In this document: piece by piece, positions 60,616 to 64,000 of the stretch
How the letters are laid out: each line of letters starts with the position of its first letter
Position numbering within the stretch: position 1 is the first letter of the stretch
Assembly: GCA_030813035.1 (NCBI GenBank)
Contig: JAUSTV010000002.1
From: Bacillus_BA fengqiuensis
GTDB lineage: Bacteria > Bacillota > Bacilli > Bacillales > Bacillaceae_H
Strand: one strand, 5' to 3'
DNA length: 64,000 bases
Notes under the pieces: generated by a model
Seen by the model: only the letters and a program-made list of their open reading frames with translations
Told to the model about the DNA's origin: nothing
Database searches by the model: none
Translations under genes and position numbers: made by a program

Positions 60616-60924
60616 ATGAGTTTAAGTGGATTAGTGAGAGGGTATCTTTGTAAGCAGGAATTAACGGATGAACTAGTACAGACGGTAGCGGGAAGTTTGG
60701 AGACCCGTTTTCGGGCAGACGACGAGAGGTGCAAGGTAACGCTTCAAAAGCTGGAAAACTTTTATGAAGTGGTCGTGTATCATCTTCAGCATGCATATGC
60801 CGTCGCTTTAGATATTAACAAGGCAGCGACGCTAAAGGAAGAAGGGCCGTATGCAGTCGATCAGTACTTGCTTGGCCAGTTGGAAAAGGTCGGGCTTCGT
60901 GTTCGTAAGGAAGCCCGTGTATAA
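60616..60924 (+). CDS. Unknown 102-residue protein downstream of the S-box
   Basis: A soluble 102-residue protein with no recognised domain; pattern suggests mixed helix and strand (LVRGYLCKQELTDELVQTVAG, LENFYEVVVYHLQHAYAVALDINKA). A modest aaagagagtga site precedes the ATG. No other promoter is evident between it and the S-box, so it may be controlled by SAM, unless the family D repeat in between has separated an older target gene from the switch. A terminator follows. Confidence 0.65.
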   Translation: MSLSGLVRGYLCKQELTDELVQTVAGSLETRFRADDERCKVTLQKLENFYEVVVYHLQHAYAVALDINKAATLKEEGPYAVDQYLLGQLEKVGLRVRKEARV

Positions 60925-60959
60925 GAAAGGGGCATGGTTGAAACCATGCTCCTTTTTTC
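60925..60959 (+). terminator. Terminator after the 102-residue gene
   Basis: AAGGGGCATGGTT pairs with ACCATGCTCCTT around a GAA loop, followed by a T-run. Confidence 0.8.
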
Positions 60960-60983
60960 ATACACAATGTATCTTTTTTCCTA

Positions 60984-61010
60984 TAAACAAAACTCATATT
61001 TTGTCGAAAA
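60984..61010 (+). promoter_or_regulatory. Probable sigD promoter of the chemoreceptor gene
   Basis: TAAA (60984-60987), exactly 15 bases, then GTCGAAAA (61003-61010), close to the sigD consensus TAAA-N15-GCCGATAT. Confidence 0.6.
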
Positions 61011-61059
61011 ATAATATGGCTACATTATTTAAGACATAAGGAGAAAAGGCGGAGGAAAC

Positions 61060-63048
61060 ATGTTTCGAAAAATCAGTATTAAGCTTAACTTCATTGTAAC
61101 CGTCATGATGGTTATCATGCTTGCCACAGTGGCAACATTAAGTTATCAAATTTCCAAAAAACAGATGGAAGAACAGGTGGAAGAGCAAGCTGTAAGCACA
61201 CTATCCGGAACAAAGGGACGGATTGAGTTGTATCTAGACCAGTACAAAAAAACGCTGCAGTATTATAGTCAAACAGAGCTGCTGACGAATTTTTCGCGAA
61301 CCGTCAACGAGAGCGGGGATATGGCTGCGTGGACGGCTGTCAGAGAAGACTTTGAGCACTATTTGGAGCAATATCAAAATGTATTATCCATTTACATAGG
61401 AACACCGAATAAGCAATTTTACGGTGCTCCGGAATCGGGGGCACTCGATCCGACGACGAGAGGCTGGTATCAGGAGGCTGTGAGCGGACCTGATCAAGTT
61501 CACATCTCACAAGTATATGAAGATGCAATCACGAAAAAGAAGGTCGTCACACTGTCAAAAACGATTGTGGATTCGTCATCCAATGAAATTCAAGGGGTTT
61601 TGGGAATTGACCTCGAGTTGACGAAGTTAACCGAGATGGTCAATGAGACGAAAATAGGTTATAACGGCTATTCCGTTATGCTCGACACGGAAGGGGTGGC
61701 GCTTGTCCATCCGACACTTCAAGGGGATAATTTGATGGAGCTTCCGTTCATTAAAAAAATGTATGATAAAAAAGAAGATTATTTGGCGTATACGTATGAA
61801 AATGAAAAGCGTATTATGCCGTTTACCACGATTGATGAGACAAACTGGAAAATGGGAATCGTGTATAAAGAGAAAGATCTATTAAGCAATGCCGGCGTCA
61901 TTTTGAAGTCGATTATTTGGACGTCTGTCATTATTGTCATCATTGCAGGAGTTTTAGTATTTTTATTCTCCAGAACAATCACAAAGCCGATCATGGAACT
62001 GAAAAAGCAAATGGGACTTGTCGCGGAAGGTGATTTGACCGTAGAGGTAAAGGTGTCATCGAATGATGAAATCGGGGCATTGGCGATGTTCTTCAATAAC
62101 ATGGTGAAGAACATGAGGGAATTGATTTTGGCCGTCGAAAAATCGGTCGAGTCCGTTCATATGTCTGTTGAGCATTTAAGCTCCGTGTCAGAAGAGGCGA
62201 CCGCTTCGAGTGAAGAAATTGGCCGCGCCATCGGCGAAATTGCGCAGGGGACGACACAGCAGGCGTCAGATGCAGATGTGACCAACCATAAAACAATCGT
62301 GTTGTCAGAACAAATTGCCCATGCGCTGGAACAAAACCAAGAATTGCATCAATTATCGGGAGTAGTGACGGCAGCAAGCGAGACAGGGCTTTCGCAAATG
62401 CATTCGCTTCGTTCGCATACAAATGAAACACTCACGGTCATTGACCAAGTGAACGAAGTGATGCTTTCTCTAACGGAAAAGATGAAAAATATCGAAAGCA
62501 TCGTGCATACGATCGATAACATTTCGGACCAAACGAATTTGTTGGCGCTGAATGCGAGCATCGAGGCGGCAAGAGCCGGGGATGTCGGAAAAGGGTTTGC
62601 GGTCGTTGCGGGCGAAGTGCGTAAGCTGGCAGAGCAGTCCGCACGTGCAACAAGTGAAATCAATGATATGATTCAAAGCATTCAAAAGGAAACGAACAAG
62701 GCTGCAGATGAAATGAAACGAACAACAGAGCTTTCAATGAAGCAAGGCGAGGTTGTGTCCGATACAGAATCGGCGTTTCAGCGAATTGAATCGAATGTGG
62801 CAAAAATGGTCGCCTCCATTCGTGACGCGAATGAGAGCATGCATGAAATGGATCATTTAAAAACAGAAGTGGCGGCAGCGGTAGAAAGCATTGCGGCGAT
62901 TGCCCAGCAATCTGCTGCAGGGGCTGAAGAAATCACCGCTTCGGCAGAAGAGCAAGTGCGGGCAGTGAGTTCGCTGTCTCATTCGGCAGAGGAACTTCTG
63001 GAGTTAAGCGAGCAATTAGCTGGTATTATTCATCGTTTCAAATTATAA
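61060..63048 (+). CDS. Methyl-accepting chemotaxis protein with dCache sensor
   Basis: The 662-residue receptor has membrane helix 1 (about 8-30), a dCache ligand-binding domain (about 40-280; TTRGWYQEAV and GVLGIDLELTKL are typical), helix 2 (about 286-308), HAMP (309-361) and a signalling domain with the tip NLLALNASIEAARAGDVGKGFAVVAGEVRKLAEQS. It senses a small molecule outside and signals through CheW/CheA. The plan is that of Bacillus McpA/TlpA-type receptors. A gcggagg site precedes the ATG and a sigD promoter lies 50 bases upstream. Ligand unknown. Confidence 0.92.
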   Translation: MFRKISIKLNFIVTVMMVIMLATVATLSYQISKKQMEEQVEEQAVSTLSGTKGRIELYLDQYKKTLQYYSQTELLTNFSRTVNESGDMAAWTAVREDFEHYLEQYQNVLSIYIGTPNKQFYGAPESGALDPTTRGWYQEAVSGPDQVHISQVYEDAITKKKVVTLSKTIVDSSSNEIQGVLGIDLELTKLTEMVNETKIGYNGYSVMLDTEGVALVHPTLQGDNLMELPFIKKMYDKKEDYLAYTYENEKRIMPFTTIDETNWKMGIVYKEKDLLSNAGVILKSIIWTSVIIVIIAGVLVFLFSRTITKPIMELKKQMGLVAEGDLTVEVKVSSNDEIGALAMFFNNMVKNMRELILAVEKSVESVHMSVEHLSSVSEEATASSEEIGRAIGEIAQGTTQQASDADVTNHKTIVLSEQIAHALEQNQELHQLSGVVTAASETGLSQMHSLRSHTNETLTVIDQVNEVMLSLTEKMKNIESIVHTIDNISDQTNLLALNASIEAARAGDVGKGFAVVAGEVRKLAEQSARATSEINDMIQSIQKETNKAADEMKRTTELSMKQGEVVSDTESAFQRIESNVAKMVASIRDANESMHEMDHLKTEVAAAVESIAAIAQQSAAGAEEITASAEEQVRAVSSLSHSAEELLELSEQLAGIIHRFKL

Positions 63049-63091
63049 TAAAAGCCCTCTCCCTATTGTGTGGGAGAGGGCTTTTATTATA
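63046..63091. terminator. Terminator after the chemoreceptor gene
   Basis: A stem of about 19 bases (ATAATAAAAGCCCTCTCCC and its complement) with a short loop and T-rich end. Confidence 0.85.
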
Positions 63092-63193
63092 ATTTGAAAG
63101 AATATTGTCAAAAAATTTACATAATTTTTTGATTCTATTTTACGAAAAATGTGGTATCTTATACAACAAGAAGAAAAGAAAGGGGCGTTTTGC

Positions 63194-63283
63194 ATGGAAG
63201 TGTCCATCGATCACGGAAATGAGATAAACAGCAAAGAGCTCATCGATCAAGTACTGGATTTTTTAGAAGAGCAAACGATATAA
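63194..63283 (+). CDS. Candidate 29-residue acidic peptide
   Basis: ATG 63194 to TAA 63283 encodes 29 residues (MEVSIDHGNEINSKELIDQV...), probably one amphipathic helix. An aaagggg lies nine bases upstream, and a promoter-like AT-rich stretch (TTTTAC, TATACA) precedes it. The family B repeat overlaps the stop. Expression is not proven. Confidence 0.4.
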   Translation: MEVSIDHGNEINSKELIDQVLDFLEEQTI

Positions 63284-63384
63284 AGAGGATGATTTAAAAG
63301 GATCAACCCTTTTAAGTCATTCTCTCGAAAGGACCCGTCACAAAATCTTTGATTTTACTGGATTTTCGTGACGGGTCCTTTCAG
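63282..63384. repeat. Hairpin repeat, family B copy 2, with a second stem
   Basis: AAAGAGGATGATTTAAAAGG pairs in part with CCTTTTAAGTCATTCT, followed by GAAAGGACCC as at 44438-44500. AAAGGACCCGTCACAAAATC (63328-63347) then pairs with 63361-63381 in a second long stem. Confidence 0.7.
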
Positions 63385-63499
63385 TAAAAAATCATTTTTG
63401 TGACCTGTTTAGGGTATTGATAAAATGTCTGTCCAATCAAAATACATGGACGGACAAATGAAGCTATGGTGATGGATGCCGTGTTTTAGGCTTCATTCC

Positions 63500-64000
63500 T
63501 TATGGCTGTGCAGCTTCCGCTGCTTTATAAGAATCTCTGTCGGCCTTTCGGTATCCTTGCAGAAGCAAGAAAGCGATCAAAGACAGCATGCTGCCGATGA
63601 GAAAGGGAAGAGAGCTGTTTAGGCTGAAAGCGAGTGCTCCAAGTACAGGGCCGAAAATGCGGCCGAGGCTGTCCATGGAAGAGCTGATGCCGGAAGCTGC
63701 CCCGTATCCGACTTTGGTTTTCATCGTAATGAGCGACAGCACGCACGGACGAATCAAGGCGTTTCCTGCCGTTAAGACGGACAAGAAGATGGTGGCATTC
63801 ACCACGTTGGATGAAAATAACAGTAAAATGAAGCCGATGACGGACGTAAAGACGCCTACGGCGATGAGCGTTTTTTCGTTTCCTTTCTTAAAACGCTGCA
63901 GAACGCCTCCTTGAATGATGGCTTGCGTTAAGCCGCTTGCCATAAACATCCATCCGATGGTTGCCGGGGTGGCGTTGATTCTTTCTATTTGGAAAAATTG
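63500..64000 (-). CDS. MFS transporter (partial, C-terminal part)
   Basis: The frame is open from the window edge and encodes the last 166 residues of an MFS protein: four to five membrane helices, GGVLQRFKKGNEKTLIAVG as the inter-helix loop and a ...GRIFGPVLGALAF motif typical of multidrug or TetA-like exporters. The N-terminal half lies beyond 64000. The stop TAA is at 63500. It is convergent with the chemoreceptor region. Confidence 0.82.
   Translation of the reverse strand, partial: QFFQIERINATPATIGWMFMASGLTQAIIQGGVLQRFKKGNEKTLIAVGVFTSVIGFILLLFSSNVVNATIFLSVLTAGNALIRPCVLSLITMKTKVGYGAASGISSSMDSLGRIFGPVLGALAFSLNSSLPFLIGSMLSLIAFLLLQGYRKADRDSYKAAEAAQP

Overview
The window comes from a low-to-moderate GC Gram-positive of the Bacillaceae type. 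The basis is strong AGGAGG-type ribosome binding sites with some GTG/TTG starts, a SAM-I (S-box) riboswitch, sigA- and sigD-like promoters, WXG100/YukD/EssC-type genes, a SipS-like signal peptidase, an SLH-domain S-layer protein and a Bacillus-style KorA/KorB pair. I cannot name the species. No rRNA, tRNA, CRISPR array or insertion sequence was seen.

Region 1 (1-26463) is an unusual type VII (ESX/WXG100) secretion locus. It has a WXG100 protein (16768), a YukD-like ubiquitin-fold protein (12100) and an EssC/EccC ATPase without FHA domains (12515). Mixed with these are a vWA protein (10343), a PP2C phosphatase (11111) and a membrane-anchored Ser/Thr kinase with three extracytoplasmic repeats (17218). 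Together these three resemble a TerY-P-like phosphorylation triad. The locus also carries a three-gene ABC exporter (6985-10117), a TPR/beta-propeller lipoprotein (192), zinc-ribbon membrane proteins (5106, TcaA-like 24559), two WXG-headed putative effectors (2609 and 23892 minus) with small neighbours (one DUF4176), and lipoproteins or hypotheticals. No gene was recognised as EssA, EssB or EsaA.

Region 2 (26866-44331) looks like a catabolic island for an aromatic compound. A divergent MFS importer, an alpha/beta hydrolase and an IclR regulator precede an operon of cupin, extradiol (VOC) dioxygenase, SDR, ThDP enzyme, aldehyde dehydrogenase, aspartate-dehydrogenase-like enzyme, Rieske oxygenase alpha and beta subunits and a BphB-like dihydrodiol dehydrogenase. 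KorA/KorB and a DHA2-type MFS pump follow. Four GTTTT-N6-AAAAC palindromes sit at the three promoters and probably bind the IclR protein. The island ends on a C-terminal remnant of a malic enzyme gene.

Region 3 (44332-64000) carries cell-surface and signalling functions: a soluble chemoreceptor-like protein with inverted domain order, a Wzz-like modulator with its BY-kinase, two related membrane-anchored proteins, an S-layer protein, a PAS-GGDEF-EAL protein, a CBO0543 membrane protein, GloA2, a family 2 glycosyltransferase, a ChrA-type transporter, signal peptidase I, a degenerate YgjP-like protein, a truncated chemoreceptor remnant, an S-box riboswitch before an unknown 102-aa gene, a full chemoreceptor and the end of an MFS gene. 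Several families of short hairpin-forming repeats are scattered here.
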